From positions 113,537,316 to 113,601,315 of the forward strand of contig NC_089222.1 in the NCBI RefSeq assembly GCF_963924675.1: 64,000 bases of DNA. The letters run 5' to 3'. The notes under the pieces are model-generated. The model ran no database searches, was not told where the DNA came from, and worked only from the letters and a program-made list of their open reading frames with translations. Shown here one piece after another: positions 11,244-23,370 of the stretch (position 1 is its first letter; each line of letters begins with the position of its first letter). The stretch comes from Phocoena phocoena. Taxonomy: Eukaryota > Chordata > Mammalia > Artiodactyla > Phocoenidae. A program made the position numbers and the translations under genes.

Positions 11244-13793
11244 GCCTTTTCCTCTATCCCTTTTTTTTAACCATAGAAGTTGCTAGCAGGAAAAACACTT
11301 TTATTTGGGGAAGACAATGGTGATATTTTGGTAAGGTGAGCCTTTTGCTAGTGGTAAAATCCACCACAGGGCAACAGTGATATATTAGGGAACAAATACA
11401 GTGCTTTAAACACGTAGAGATTTGGAATTAGGAAGAAAATTGCCCCCTTGTTCAATTTAATCATTTATTTGACTGCGGCTCTGTACGTGATGCTAAACTA
11501 GCAGGTAAATTTGCTTTATTTAGTTAAAAAGCTAGTTAATTTAATGGAGAAAAAAATCCGAGGAAGTCTATTTAGGTAAATAGCATCTTAAGAATTGCTT
11601 ATTCAGTAGAACCTGTATATATAAATAGCCTCTGCCAGTACATTCTCACCCAACCCAACTCCTCCTTTCCCATGTCACTAACTTCTAAAGTATGAGTGTT
11701 TTCTCATGCTCATGGTACCATTTCCATACCTCACTTCAAGCTCTTTTTTAATATATCAGAGACATAGGGCAGAACTCAAAATGAACACATCTTGAAAGAG
11801 ATAAGGATCAAAATTAAAGTGGTTCTGAGCCAGAAAATGTCCCTTGCCTTAAACATTGTACAAATTTGAATAAACATAATATCAAAGAAAGACTAAAGGG
11901 CTCAAAATTACTACAGACACATTTTTGGTTCAAGAGGTGTATGTGGACCACACAGTAAACTTAATCATAATTTCTACAAGAAAATATAACCCAGTTCCAA
12001 ATGACCAACTAGTAAGCATGTTCGTGTAATACAGTTTAGTTGTATATCAAGGACTATGCATACTTGACAACATGAATATTTATTTTCGAATTTTGTGAAG
12101 AATACAATTCAGATAGTTATATGATGACTAATTGAGCAATATAGTACCACATATATACAGTGTAAATGTGGTTTAGCTTCAAGATTCTGTTTAGTCTTAA
12201 ATCCTCTGAGACTTTTATTACACAGACACTTCTATGATGACTGTAAATATTCAACATCCTGGGTATGACAAACATGTCTTACGGCTGTAAAATATCATGT
12301 TCAATTAGATGGCTCCTCTCCTGGGAGGGCAGTGCATGTGAGTATGCATTTAAACCAATAGCCTGAGTGAAGAAGAATTTATTTTAGAAATTAAAAGCTA
12401 TTTAAAATAGTTTCCAGTTTTACAGCTTCTTAAATTGCCATGTTTATCTACATTCAGTTTCATCAATAAACAATTCAAGAAGCATTAGGGGATAATAAGA
12501 AATGGATACAGCTGAAGTCATTGCACAGTGAGAAAAGAAAAATATCTTGGAAAACAAAATTATCAAGTTTTTAACTGAAGACAATTTTATAATACAATGA
12601 GTGAAAAATAAATATCTTGGAATTTTTCATTACTGAGCAGGCAATCCTTTAATGTCAATATATTTTAAAATGTGCTAACTATACGCTTAAATTTATCTTA
12701 TTCTTCTGATTTTTTGGCTTAAATTTAACAGTCCATCAAATGAAAAATAAATTGATATTTAATGGGTAACTTAAAACCTGTGAGAGCAACAGATTTGTCA
12801 AATGTGGATTTTTCAGGTCACTGTAATACTAAATAATATTAGTATTATGAATAGATATTGTTCTATAATTTATTCATATGGGTCAACATTTGTATTAAGA
12901 AAATTAAAACATACAAATGTTAACAATGTAAAAAGAAAGTGTTTGTTCCATATAGTAAAACCATTCCAGTTTTCAATGTTCTTAATGGTAAGATTATTTT
13001 AAAGTTCCACTATGTTTTTTTTAAATGACAATTAAAAAATAAAAAAAGTAATGATGAAATTAAGTATACAATATTTTGAATTATACATTAAGGAAATTGC
13101 TATCTAGAATCACAGTGAGGACAATTATGGGATTTTGAGTACTAATAGTGGTGAGTATTTATATAAAAATTATTGATGTACCTTTTATTGATGGTGCTCC
13201 AACAAAGTGCAGTTAGCAAAGCAATATTTTATTTCAAAAATTCAATATGTTTTAGGAGCACATTGTTCCTTTTTATCCTTCTTTAAGAATATGTTTTTCT
13301 TGAAACTGTTGAGTTGCTTTAAAACTTGAAACATGTAATAATACTGATATAAATAATGGCAGGATCCCTAAGGGATCCAAAAGATAGAAATCTGCCAGGC
13401 ATGAGATCACAGGTGACCATTGGTCTAGTAATATGTCCCCAGTCGATGGGAGCTGAAGAAGGCTGTCCAGTGGGGTTACAGGGCTGACAGAGTCAGCAGC
13501 AGTATGATCAGATCACAAGTTAAGAAATCCGCTCATCCAGACCAGGTAGATTAACAGTAAAACAAGCAGACGGGTATTCATGATTGATCTACTAAAAAAT
13601 GACTTATATCCATGAGTTACAGTGTTCAAAAGAGACTATTTCATGAATGAGAGCACATGAGGGAACTGAAGCCTTAGAAAAGACTGTGGCTTGGTTCAAG
13701 AATAAATGCTGTTCTGAAGAGGCCCAAAATTTTAAGTTTGTTTAGGATTTTACAAAATATTCTGATAACAGTTACCTATTCTCAAATTTTCAG

Positions 13794-13794
<1 letters not shown>
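11244..13794. other. Unique AT-rich DNA, nothing recognised
   Basis: No gene, RNA gene or clear transposon was recognised. There are scattered short A and T runs only. Confidence 0.5.

Positions 13795-13838
<44 letters not shown>
13795..13838. repeat. (TA)n microsatellite
   Basis: An uninterrupted TA run of 44 bases. It is self-complementary and likely length-variable. Confidence 0.97.
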
Positions 13839-13842
<4 letters not shown>

Positions 13843-14904
13843 CTCAGGGTTAAAGAATGGACCATGAAATTGGTGTTGAGTGTGAGGTAGTGGTGCTCTT
13901 GAGAAGGTGATGGTAGCTGTAAATTCTAGGTGAAGATCCCATGTCTGTTCTGTTTTTACAATTCTATTGAAAGGAAAAGTGGCCACAGTAACAGACTGCT
14001 TCCAAATATGCCTGTTCAGTCAAGTTCAGCAGTTACAGTGTCCTCATGTTCGGTTGCAGTGCTCGGTGGACTTGCCACTACATTCTCTGGTATGGCATAT
14101 CCCTTGATCCTTTATTTCAGGCCCTCAGCATAAGATCTAGAACTGACACCACAAGGTCTTGCTTTCTATTCCTACTTTTAAAAAAATCAAATACAAATCA
14201 TAAAATGATACCATGTTATTTGATGTAACCTTCAATACTATTAGAAACTGTTCTGACATGTAATCTCAAAATTAACATGCCTATCAAAGTATTATGAAAT
14301 GGTAGACTTGATTGGAAGAATTCTTTAACATTAAAAAGTACATGGAGGGTTTGGTCTCATTATCTAGATTTAGTAGTTGATTAGTTATAAAATAGAAAAG
14401 GGAAAGCAGACAATCAAGTACTAAATTGAAGTTTTGCCCGTACTCTCAGTCAGAGGAGATGTCTCAACACAAATGTGGCTTGAGTAAGATACCAAAGACA
14501 GTGAAAGGACAGCATAAGTTGAATAGGAAAAGAAGAGATTCACGGTTATCCTTGAGTAAAGAAACATTTAGGAAAATATATTGCTAGAAAATAGTAAGAG
14601 AAAAAAAGAAGAGGGTAAAGAGGAGAAAAAAGTACAAGCTGATCTGTTGGGCAAAGGGTCCTTCTGGAAGAGTGTTGGCAAAGGAACCTGGAAAAATACA
14701 AGATAGGTCAATTATGGAAGCCTTTGACTGGGCCTCCAAGTTTAGACCTGATGGGATGAACACTTAACAGACACTGTATAAAGTTTTTGGAGAGAAAATG
14801 GCATATTAAAATCAAGCTTTTATAAAGATTTCCCTGAATTTATGAGACATATGTATTTTGATGGAGATAAGGCTGTAAAGAAGCCCATCTAATAGTCATG
14901 TGTA

Positions 14905-15312
14905 AGAATAGCCACATGGATAGGAAACAATCCAAATACTCATCAGTAGGAAAAGGGGTAAATAAATTGTGGTATAGTCATATAACGGAGTATTACGTAG
15001 TATAAAAATACACTAAACTACCACTACCGACAACATCCTGAATAAACCCTGCAGACATTGTATTGTGAGACATAAATCACATATGAATACATATGATTTA
15101 GTTGTTATGAAATTCAAGAAAAGACAGAACTGATTATGAGACGTCAAAATAGCAGTTTTTTCAGATAGGGGATGTGACTGGAAAAGAACATGAAGGAGAC
15201 TTCTGAATATAGGAAATATCTTATATCTTGATCAATAGTAAAAGTTTATTGAGCTGTATACTTAAGATCAGTACTTAAGTATATACTTTATATGTATTAT
15301 AGTACAGATGTT
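14905..15312 (+). mobile_element. Old LINE-1 (L1M) 3' fragment
   Basis: The text GGTAAATAAATTGTGGTATAG, the later GGATGTGACTGGAAAAGAAC and GAGCTGTATACTTAAGATC follow the order of the ORF2 end and 3' UTR of old mammalian LINE-1 families. It is strongly diverged. Confidence 0.7.
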
Positions 15313-15359
15313 TTACTCAAAAATATTTTTAAACCCTTATTGTTTTTGTTTATCCATTT

Positions 15360-16270
15360 GAGCATGGATAAATGGAGGCTAGGATAGGAATAGAGGAAAC
15401 AGTTAAAAGGCAATTGTCACATCCAGGCCAGAGAAGATGGTGATTTTTGTCAAGAGTGGATATAATGAAAATGGAGGGAAACTGGAAGATTTGATAAATA
15501 ATTTAGAGATAGAATCAATAGGACTTAGTAATGGTTTAGGTATGAAAGGGAAGGAGGGGAGATGATGAACTCAAGTTTCTATGAATACCTAGTGAAATCA
15601 GTAGAAAATAATGATGTTTGTGGTGTGGAAAGTAGGGCAAGGGTAAAAGGGTTCTCAGGTATATAACATGAGGACCTGGATGGATGAGCTGGGAGAGACT
15701 GGGCAATAAATATATTTAGTTGAGAGGTGGGGTGAGGAGGGATTTAATCAATAATTCAATTTTGGACATGTTAAATGAGCGATGTCTCTAAGATGGCAAG
15801 TGAATGTGCAAATAATCATTTGGGTATGTGGGCCTGAATCTCATGATAGAGGGCTAGACTGCAGAAATACTAGCACATAGAAAGTATTTATAGGTGAAAT
15901 TTCCAGAAAGAGGGAAAAGGTTCAGGATTGTCTCTTTAGAGACTTCAATATTTAGGAGTAAGGTAGAGAAAGAGGAAGAGGAGGATACAGAAAGAGTATC
16001 CTAAAATGTACTAGCTAGATGACAGGAGGAAAACCAAGAATAAGTGGTGAAACAGAGGCCAAGTGAAGAGAGGATTTCCAAAGAACAGTCAAGAAGATGT
16101 GTTAAATATTTCCAACAGTTCTTCTTTAGCATGAAGAAAGTCATTGACTACATCAGGCAGAAAAATTTAGCACTGTGCACTGTGATGGGAGTAGAAGCCA
16201 GGTTAGAGTGTCAGGAAAAGTGAAGGGAAGTTAAGGCAACAGAGAGAGTGAAAACAGACATCTCTTCTAA
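15360..16270. repeat. Diverged purine-rich old repeat, family not assigned
   Basis: The block is unusually purine-rich on the + strand and contains phrases reminiscent of a dispersed mammalian repeat (GAGGAAAACCAAGAATAAGTG, GAAACAGAGGCCAAG). I cannot place it in a family from memory with confidence. Confidence 0.35.
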
Positions 16271-16344
16271 AGAAACTTAACTGCAAAAGAGCCATAACTG
16301 GATTTGGCCATAACTGGAATAAGGAGTCAAGCAACAAATACTTT

Positions 16345-16924
16345 ATTTTTTTTTTTTCTTTTTGGTCACAGATTCAGATTTAATATATACATTTTAATTG
16401 AAATAAATTTAGCATATAACATTGTATAAATTTAAGGTATATAAAATATTGATTTGATATATTTATATCAATACATTGTAATTTGATTGCCAGTGTAGCG
16501 ATAGTTAACACCTCTATCACTACACATAATTATAATTTCTTTTCGGGGGTTGGAATAATTAAGATCCAGTCTCCTGGCAAGTTGTATGACTATAATACAA
16601 AATTGTTCACTATATTTGCTATACTGTGCATTAGATCTCCAGTTAAATTTGTAGTATTTGTCTGCTAGTTGCAAGTTTGTACCTTTAAACAACATCTCTC
16701 CGATTCCTCCATCCCTCTGCCCCTAGTAACCACCATTTTAATTTTTTTTTTGCCACACAATGAGGCTTGTGGGATCTTAGTTCCCTGACTAGGGATTGAA
16801 CCCAGGTCCTCGGTAGTGAGAGTGTGGAGTCTTAACTACTGGACTGCCAGGGAATTTGCCATTTTACTTTTTATTTTTTAATCAGTTTGGCTTTTTTAGA
16901 TTCCACATACAAGTGATGTCATAC
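16345..16924 (-). mobile_element. Old LINE-1, 3' UTR half of a twin-primed insertion
   Basis: After a T run at 16345-16358, the + strand reads as the reverse complement of an L1MA-like 3' UTR up to TTCCACATACAAGTGATGTC. It meets the oppositely oriented ORF2 half at about 16925. A SINE interrupts it at 16741-16858. Confidence 0.8.
16741..16858 (-). mobile_element. Older tRNA-derived SINE in LINE-1 3' UTR
   Basis: The + strand reads TGCCACACAATGAGGCTTGTG and ends TGGACTGCCAGGGAATT, matching the reverse complement of an older cetartiodactyl CHR-related SINE. An 8-bp direct repeat CCATTTTA (16733-16740 and 16859-16866) flanks it. Confidence 0.8.
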
Positions 16925-17259
16925 TATTAATACATCAAACTTAAATCTTCTGCACAGCAGAGGAAACAATCAACAAAATGAAAAGACAGTATACAGAATG
17001 GGAGAAAAATGTTGCAAACCATATACCAGATAAGGGGTTAATATCCAAAATATATAAGGAATTCAACAACTTAATAACAACAACAACAAATCTTATCAAA
17101 ACATGGGCAGAGGAACTAAGTGAATGTTTTTCCAAAGAAGACATTCATACAAGGTACATGAAAAGATGCTCAACATCACTAATCAGGGAAATGCTAATCA
17201 AAACTACAATGAGATATCACTTTACACCTGTTAGAATGACTGTCATCAACAAGACAATA

Positions 17260-18300
17260 CCATAAACAAGACGAAAAGACAACCCTCAGAATGGGAGAAA
17301 ATGTTGCAAATGAAGCAACTGACAATGGATTAATCACCAAAGTATACAAACAGCTCATGAAGCTCAATATCAAAAAAGCAAACAACCCAATCAAATAATG
17401 GGCAGAAGGCCTAGATAGACATTTCTCCAAAGAAGACATACAGATGGCCAAGAGGCACATGAAAAGATGCTCAACATCACTAATTGTTAGAGAAATGCAA
17501 ATCAAAACTACAATGAGATATCACCTCACACCAGTCAGAATGGCCATCATCAAAAAAATCTACAAACAATAGATGCTGGAGAGAGTGTGGAGAAATGTAA
17601 ATTGATACGGCCATTATGGAGATTCCTTTAAAAACTAAAAATAGAACTACCATATGACCCAGCAATCCCACTACTGGGCATATACCCAGAGAAAACCATA
17701 ATTCAAAAAGGCACATGCACCCCGATGTTCATTGCAGCACTGTTTACAATAGCCAGGATATGGAAGCAACCTGAATGTCCATCGACAGATGAATGGATAA
17801 AGAAGATGTGGTACATATATACAATGGAATATTACTCAGCCTTAAAAAGAAACAAAATTGGGTCATTTGTAGAGACATGGATGGACCTAGAGTCTGTCAT
17901 ACACAGTGAAGTCAGAAAGAGAAAAACAAACATCATATATTAATGAGTATATGTGGAATCCGAAAAAACTGGCATAGATGACCTTATTTACAAAGCAGAA
18001 ATAGAGACACAGACATAGAGAACAAATGTATGGATACCAAGGGGGAAAGGGTAGGAGAGTGGGATGAACTGGGAGATTGGGATTGACATATATACACTAT
18101 TGATAATATGTATAAAATAGATAACTAATGAGAACCTACTGTATAGCACAGGGAACTCTACTCAGTGCTCTGTGGTGACCTAAAGGAGAATGAAATCCAA
18201 AACATGGGATATATGTATACGTATAGCTGACTCACTTTGCTGTACAGTATAAACTAATGCAATATTGTAAAGCAACTATATTCCAATAATTTTTTTTAAA
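17260..18300 (+). mobile_element. Younger LINE-1 3' fragment nested in the older LINE-1
   Basis: This is the ORF2 end plus a full 3' UTR ending ATTCCAATAATTTTTTTT, in + orientation. The direct repeat AAGACAATA (17251-17259 and 18301-18309) marks the insertion. ORF2 is truncated and broken; the longest piece (17725-17943) keeps the conserved C-terminal [14 protein letters not shown] segment. About 50 bases seem deleted near 17600. Confidence 0.9.
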
Positions 18301-18596
18301 AAGACAATAGGTAAGTGTCAGTGAGGATGTAAACAAAAGGGAACCTTGTACACTGATGGTCGGAATTTGTTCATCCACTATGCAAAACAATATGGATGTT
18401 CCTCACAATATTAAAGGTAGATCTACCATATGATCCAGTAATTCCATTTCTGAGTATATACACAAAGGTAATGAAAACAGGGTATTGAAGAGATATATGT
18501 ACCCCATGTTTATTGCAACATTATTCACAATGGCCAAGATATGGAAAAGAACTAAGTACTCATCAGTGGATGAATGGATAAAGGAAAGGTGTGTGT

Positions 18597-18634
18597 ACAC
18601 ACACACACACATGCACACACACACACACACACAC
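18597..18634 (+). repeat. (CA)n microsatellite inside LINE-1 ORF2
   Basis: An AC run broken by one ATGC, located where the ORF2 sequence normally reads a TATATATACA stretch. It has probably expanded from that short run. Confidence 0.95.
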
Positions 18635-18758
18635 ATGGCTGAAATATTATTCAGCCATGAGAAAAAAAAAGGAAATCCTGCCATTTTCTACAACATGGAT
18701 AGACCTTCAGGACATTACGTGAAGTGAGATAAGTCAGATAGAGAAAGACAAATACTTT

Positions 18759-20080
18759 TGACTTTCGTTTGTCTTCTGTATTATGTTTGTAGTCGTGAGA
18801 TAGTAGAGCACATTTGAAGGCTGGTGGAAATTATTGATTCAAGAGGAAAAGATAACAAAGAGATGATAAGATTGGGTTGAATAATAAGAAAAATAGCTTT
18901 TTATATTGGGATAGCATTTTCTAGCAAAAGGACCATAAAATAAGAAGACTGAGTAATGATTTTTCAGATTTTTTTTACTATGCAAAAGACAAAGTATGTG
19001 GAAAGTAATGAATTCTGTCTAGTACTGGGGAATGGGGGATCACCCTCAGCATAAATTTTAATCTTCGATCTAATTATCAGGAAAGGATCATGGACTCGAA
19101 CTTTAATTTTGCAAATTCTATTTAACTGTGTATTTACTTTGCAACAAAAAAATACTCTTTATACCTTGCATCTCAAACCAGTTCCTGGATTTAAAAGTGA
19201 CCAAGAGAGAAAAATAATTAATCAAATACCTACTATTTCTATGATCTTGCAATTGCTAAAATTCACTATTTTACCCTTGATTGCTTTGTAATACTTCACT
19301 GTTTGAAAAACTGAGAAATCTTTCAAGTGCTTTAGTTTAATGTATAGATATAGAGATGTAATAATTACCTTCAAATAATTATCATACCCCAGTTTTATCA
19401 GGAAAACATATATACTTTCCTTCTACTTCCTGTAGCTATTTTTGTTTTATTTTTTTTTCCACTTTTACACTAATTAGGCTTTTATCCTCTGATCTCAAAC
19501 TGACCTAAAATAGGGATACCTTGAGGACCAAAGATTTTGAAATAATGGCAAATAGAGACAGTTTACGGCAAAAGGTAAAAGCAATGAAAACAATATTGCC
19601 ACTGCCAAATACTCATCTGCTTATCTTTAAGATGAAAATGGTTAAAGAATGAAACCTGTTCTTTAATCTGTTATGCATAATTTGCTGAGATTGCAGTGAG
19701 CTTTAACTTTTCAGTGGATGAATCCTTTTTCTGATTATCTTTTGGTAATGGACCGCCTCGTTTTTGTTTTTTGTTAATATTGTCCTCTTTTGATTTTATC
19801 CTCTATGATTTTACATAAGTAGCTACTAAGCCAATAGGAACTATCTGAGGGAATGGGAGAAAGTGTTCAGTACATGTTCAGTATATGTTATTCATTGACA
19901 TAGGAAGGCATTCTACTCAAAGCCTCCAATCATTTTATTTGCCTCTCCTGATCTCCACAGTTTGGCAGTTACCCTGGAAATATACCAATCAAATGACATA
20001 TTTATTTAAAGAAAGGGAAAGTCTGTGCTTTAGACCAATCTGAGTTGTCCTATGATGTTTTTATCACCTCATATTTTCCC
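18759..20080. other. Unique AT-rich DNA, nothing recognised
   Basis: No gene or assigned repeat was recognised. Confidence 0.5.
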
Positions 20081-20540
20081 CTTTGGTGAGGGAGAGATCC
20101 TCACCAAAGAGACTTAGGGATGCTTGATCCCACGGCATCCAACACTGGACAGATGAGAGCAACAGCAAATTATCACTCACACTCATAGCCTAGGGGAAAA
20201 GGACACCACGTGCCCCACAGGGTCACATGGGGGTTGCATTCTGGAACAGAGGAAAGAACTAGAGTCTGTGGGAGGCAAGCTTTGTAGTATCAAGAGAGTG
20301 ATGTGCACTAGTTCTCCTGGGAGAGTGTGATTGGCTTGTCTGAATAATTCCATAGGCTGGCTGAGTAAGGAAACCTCATCCTCAAATATAAGCAAAAACT
20401 ATGGCTGTTAAGGAAGGGGTTTGGATAGAGGATGTTATTCACAGGAGTAGAGTGGGGAGGGAAACTTGCAGTTAGGTCACTTGGGGCCATATCAGTTTCA
20501 CCAGATGTCAAGGCAGCACATAATATTTGACCTTAATTTT
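20081..20540. repeat. GC-richer block opening with a strong hairpin; unassigned, possibly an old LTR or other repeat
   Basis: It begins with a perfect 11-bp inverted repeat CTTTGGTGAGG / CCTCACCAAAG (20081-20091 and 20099-20109, 7-base loop). It continues with about 430 bases of more GC-rich, non-LINE text than its surroundings. I do not recognise the family. A conserved non-coding element is an alternative. Confidence 0.35.
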
Positions 20541-20710
20541 AGGCCTTACACTATATATGACAACGTGAAACCGCAAGTAAAGGCCAGGGGTATGATACGG
20601 AATCACATGTAGAAATAATGGAGAATCCAGCTGAGTGTGTATACAAATGCATTTGAAGGTGAATACTCATGTATTTATGGCTAACATCTTTTATTTAAAA
20701 AGTTGAACCA

Positions 20711-20918
20711 GGGCTTCCCTGGTCACGCAGTGGTTGGGAGTCCGCCTGCCAATGCTGGGGACACGGGTTTGTGCCCCGGTCCAGGATGATCCCACACACC
20801 GCGGAGTGGCTGGGCCTGTGAGCCACGGCCGCTGAGCCTGTGCGTCCAGAGCCTGTGCTCCGCAACGGGAGAGGCCACAACAGTGAGAGGCCCGCGTACC
20901 GCAAAAAAAAAAAAAAAA
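20711..20918 (+). mobile_element. CHR-type SINE
   Basis: The sequence runs from GGGCTTCCCTGGTCACGCAG to GAGGCCCGCGTACCGC plus an A tail. Imperfect direct repeats AAAAGTTGAACCA (20698-20710) and AAAGAGTTGGACCA (about 20919-20932) flank it. It lacks two bases of the usual GGTGGCGCAG left end. Confidence 0.9.
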
Positions 20919-20939
20919 AAAAGAGTTGGACCAAATTCT

Positions 20940-21295
20940 TTTTTTTTTTAAATAAATTTATTTATTTATTTTTCTCTGCGTTTGGTCTTCGTTGTTGCAT
21001 GCAGGCTTTCTCTAGTTGTGGTGAGCAGGGGCTACTCTTCATTGTGGTGCGCAGGCTTCTCATTGTGGTGGCTTCTCTTGTTGCGGAGCACGGGCTCTTG
21101 GCGCGCGGGCTTCAGTAGTTGTGGCACACGGACTCAGTAGTTGTGGCACGCAGGCTCTAGAGCGCAGGCTCAGTAGTTGTGGCACACGAGCTTAGTTGCT
21201 CTGCGGCATGTGGGACCTTCCCGGACCAGGGCTCGAACCCACGTCCCCTGCATTGGCAGGAGGATTCTTAACCACTGTGCCACCAGGGAAGTCCC
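20940..21295 (-). mobile_element. Long CHR-1-like SINE next to the CHR SINE
   Basis: The + strand has a T run, AAATAAATTTATTTATTTAT, a series of CAGTAGTTGTGGCACACG-like repeats, and ends CACCAGGGAAGTCCC, the reverse complement of the longer cetartiodactyl CHR-1 SINE. The direct repeat TTGGACCAAATTCT versus CTGAACCAAATTCT (shared core ACCAAATTCT at 20930-20939 and 21299-21308) flanks it. Confidence 0.88.
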
Positions 21296-21308
21296 TGAAC
21301 CAAATTCT

Positions 21309-22984
21309 AACATCCAAAATTATTAACTTTATGCTTTTTTCTGGCATAATAGATAGCATCCGTACAGTTGCACAAAGCTTGCCCAAAGAAGATAAACTGC
21401 CTGAAACTCCAACTGAATCTATTTTTATTTTCACTTGGTTGTTTTAGATGTGCTGTGGTGAGAGTTTATTTTTGTGGCTATAATTGATTTTATGATGAAA
21501 TTTCTGCTCTTTTGTTAAAATAATAAATTATTTCTTTAGGATAGTTGATAAGATTTCATTGGCCAAATAAATGAAATTAATTTACAGTCCAACTACATTT
21601 CCTTTCTGATACATTGAATGACCAGGTCTTTCTAGGTAGCCTTCACATCAGCCCAGCAATGTAGCTCTAAAATCACTTGGTTAGTAATTAGGTGTTTATC
21701 AGATTCTTGCTGAAAAGGCATGAGATAGTTATCTGGCACAATTATCTTTGAAAATGGAATCCTCCATTTCTGGTCCTGCTGAGGACATTCAAAGGAACAC
21801 AGAGTAATTTAAAGCTAAATGCCTTTCAAAAACCCTTACCTTCTAGAATGCATGCAACACAATCACCAGCCACAGAATTTTTCCTCCATCTTCTATGCAC
21901 AGCCTTTTGTGTGCGAATCTTTTTGTTGTGTATTTGTGCATGTTGATATATTAAAATGACTTTTGGCCTGCTCTTCTGTTACTTCATTAATGTCTATTTC
22001 AAGGTAGCATTACTGATATTCTGTCTGAAATTTAATGCTTACTCCTTCTGTCCCCTCTCTGCTGCTATATCTTCATAAACTAACCCAACAAAAGTGAAGG
22101 CAATTGCTAAGATTGACTGGGCTATATGTGCATTTTGGATAATAATATTTCTAGAGCGATTTGCTCTTAAGCAATCTAAAATTTTGCAGCTCGTTTAACT
22201 ATTAATGTGCAGTGCACTCACAGTTTGGAAATTAATATTGAGCTTTAATATGGATAGCTGTAAAAAACATAATTATTTAGGCACTAAAAAATCAAACCCG
22301 AAGTAGTAGATTTTAATTTAAATCACATTAGTCACATCCATTTAAGTCACATCCATTTAAAAATGATGCTGTGACTCATCTCCCAATAGAATTGAACCAA
22401 TTTTAGGTTTCCATTCACATTCAAGGCAGTGTGTTTAAAATCAATTTGCCTAGAAAATAAAGGCACGTAACATTGAAAACTGAGGGCATTTTGCTCTGGT
22501 TAATATTGGTAAGTAATTTTGCTTTCTGTAAGCATCCTCTGTCTTAATCACCATGATTTCTTGCCTAACATAATGGCCATTTTCATAGACATGGACTTCA
22601 TGAATATTATAGTTTTCGTGTGTGTATTTCTGTCTTCTCTACAAGTACATTAGTTCAGATGACTATCATTGTGTTCACATCATTGTGTTCATTCACCCAT
22701 CATTAATTCAACAAATATTTAGTGTTTGCTACATGGCAGTCATGGTGCTGGATTGCAGAATATTGCAGTAGTGACCTATGTAGCCTCATGGGTGGTCTCC
22801 AGACTTTCCCACTTCATGGCCATGATTCACAGAGTTTTTGGCCTAGAAACCACATTTGTTCAATTCATTCTTCTGATTACACATCTTTTTTTGCACACAA
22901 AGCCCTTTACATTTCAGCCTAATTCTATTTTTTCAGCATCCTGTCCAATCACAGCCTCACACATATAGGTCATCTGAAATCCCA
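21309..22984. other. Unique intronic DNA, partly a candidate conserved block
   Basis: No gene was recognised. A 15-bp unit AGTCACATCCATTTA is duplicated in tandem at 22330-22344 and 22345-22359. Near 22690-22760, AATTCAACAAATATTTAGTG resembles old LINE 3' sequence. Confidence 0.45.
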
Positions 22985-23370
22985 TTTAAATAAAATCATT
23001 TATTTTTCTTTAAACAGACTCTTTGCTTCATACTTTTGCACAGTTGGTACTTTTGCTTAGAATTACATTCTTCTCCAGTCCTAAACTCATTTGGCTTGAT
23101 CAACAACTATTATTCCTTCGAGATCCATCTGAAATGTTTACTTCTGTGATGAACATTTTCCAATTTACCAGAAGCCTGGTTGCCTTGTTCTCTCTTTGAT
23201 CTCATGGAACAAAATTTAAACTCTGTTATGGAAATTACCATGCTGTATTTAGTTTATGTGGGTCTGCTTCCCCCTGCTATAATATAAACTCTTCCGGGGC
23301 AGGGACTGTGTCCTATTAATTTTTGAATGTTAAGATGCCACATAATAGGTTCTTGGAGAAATAGTGTTAA
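22985..23370 (+). mobile_element. LINE-2 3' end relic
   Basis: The order CCTTCGAGATCCATCTGAAATG, TATAATATAAACTCTTCCGGGG, CAGGGACTGTGTCCTATT follows the L2 3' UTR in sense. It is diverged, as expected for this ancient family. Confidence 0.7.

Larger units (their letters stand above)
16929..18758 (+). mobile_element. Old LINE-1, inverted ORF2 half of the same insertion
   Basis: The pieces 16929-17250 and 18310-18758 read on the + strand as consecutive parts of the ORF2 C-terminal region. They stop at GAGAAAGACAAATAC, just where the inverted 3' UTR half (16345-16924) resumes in sense order, so both belong to one insertion. An 11-bp repeat ACAAATACTTT at 16334-16344 and 18748-18758 may be the target duplication. 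A younger LINE-1 (17260-18300) splits this half. Confidence 0.8.
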
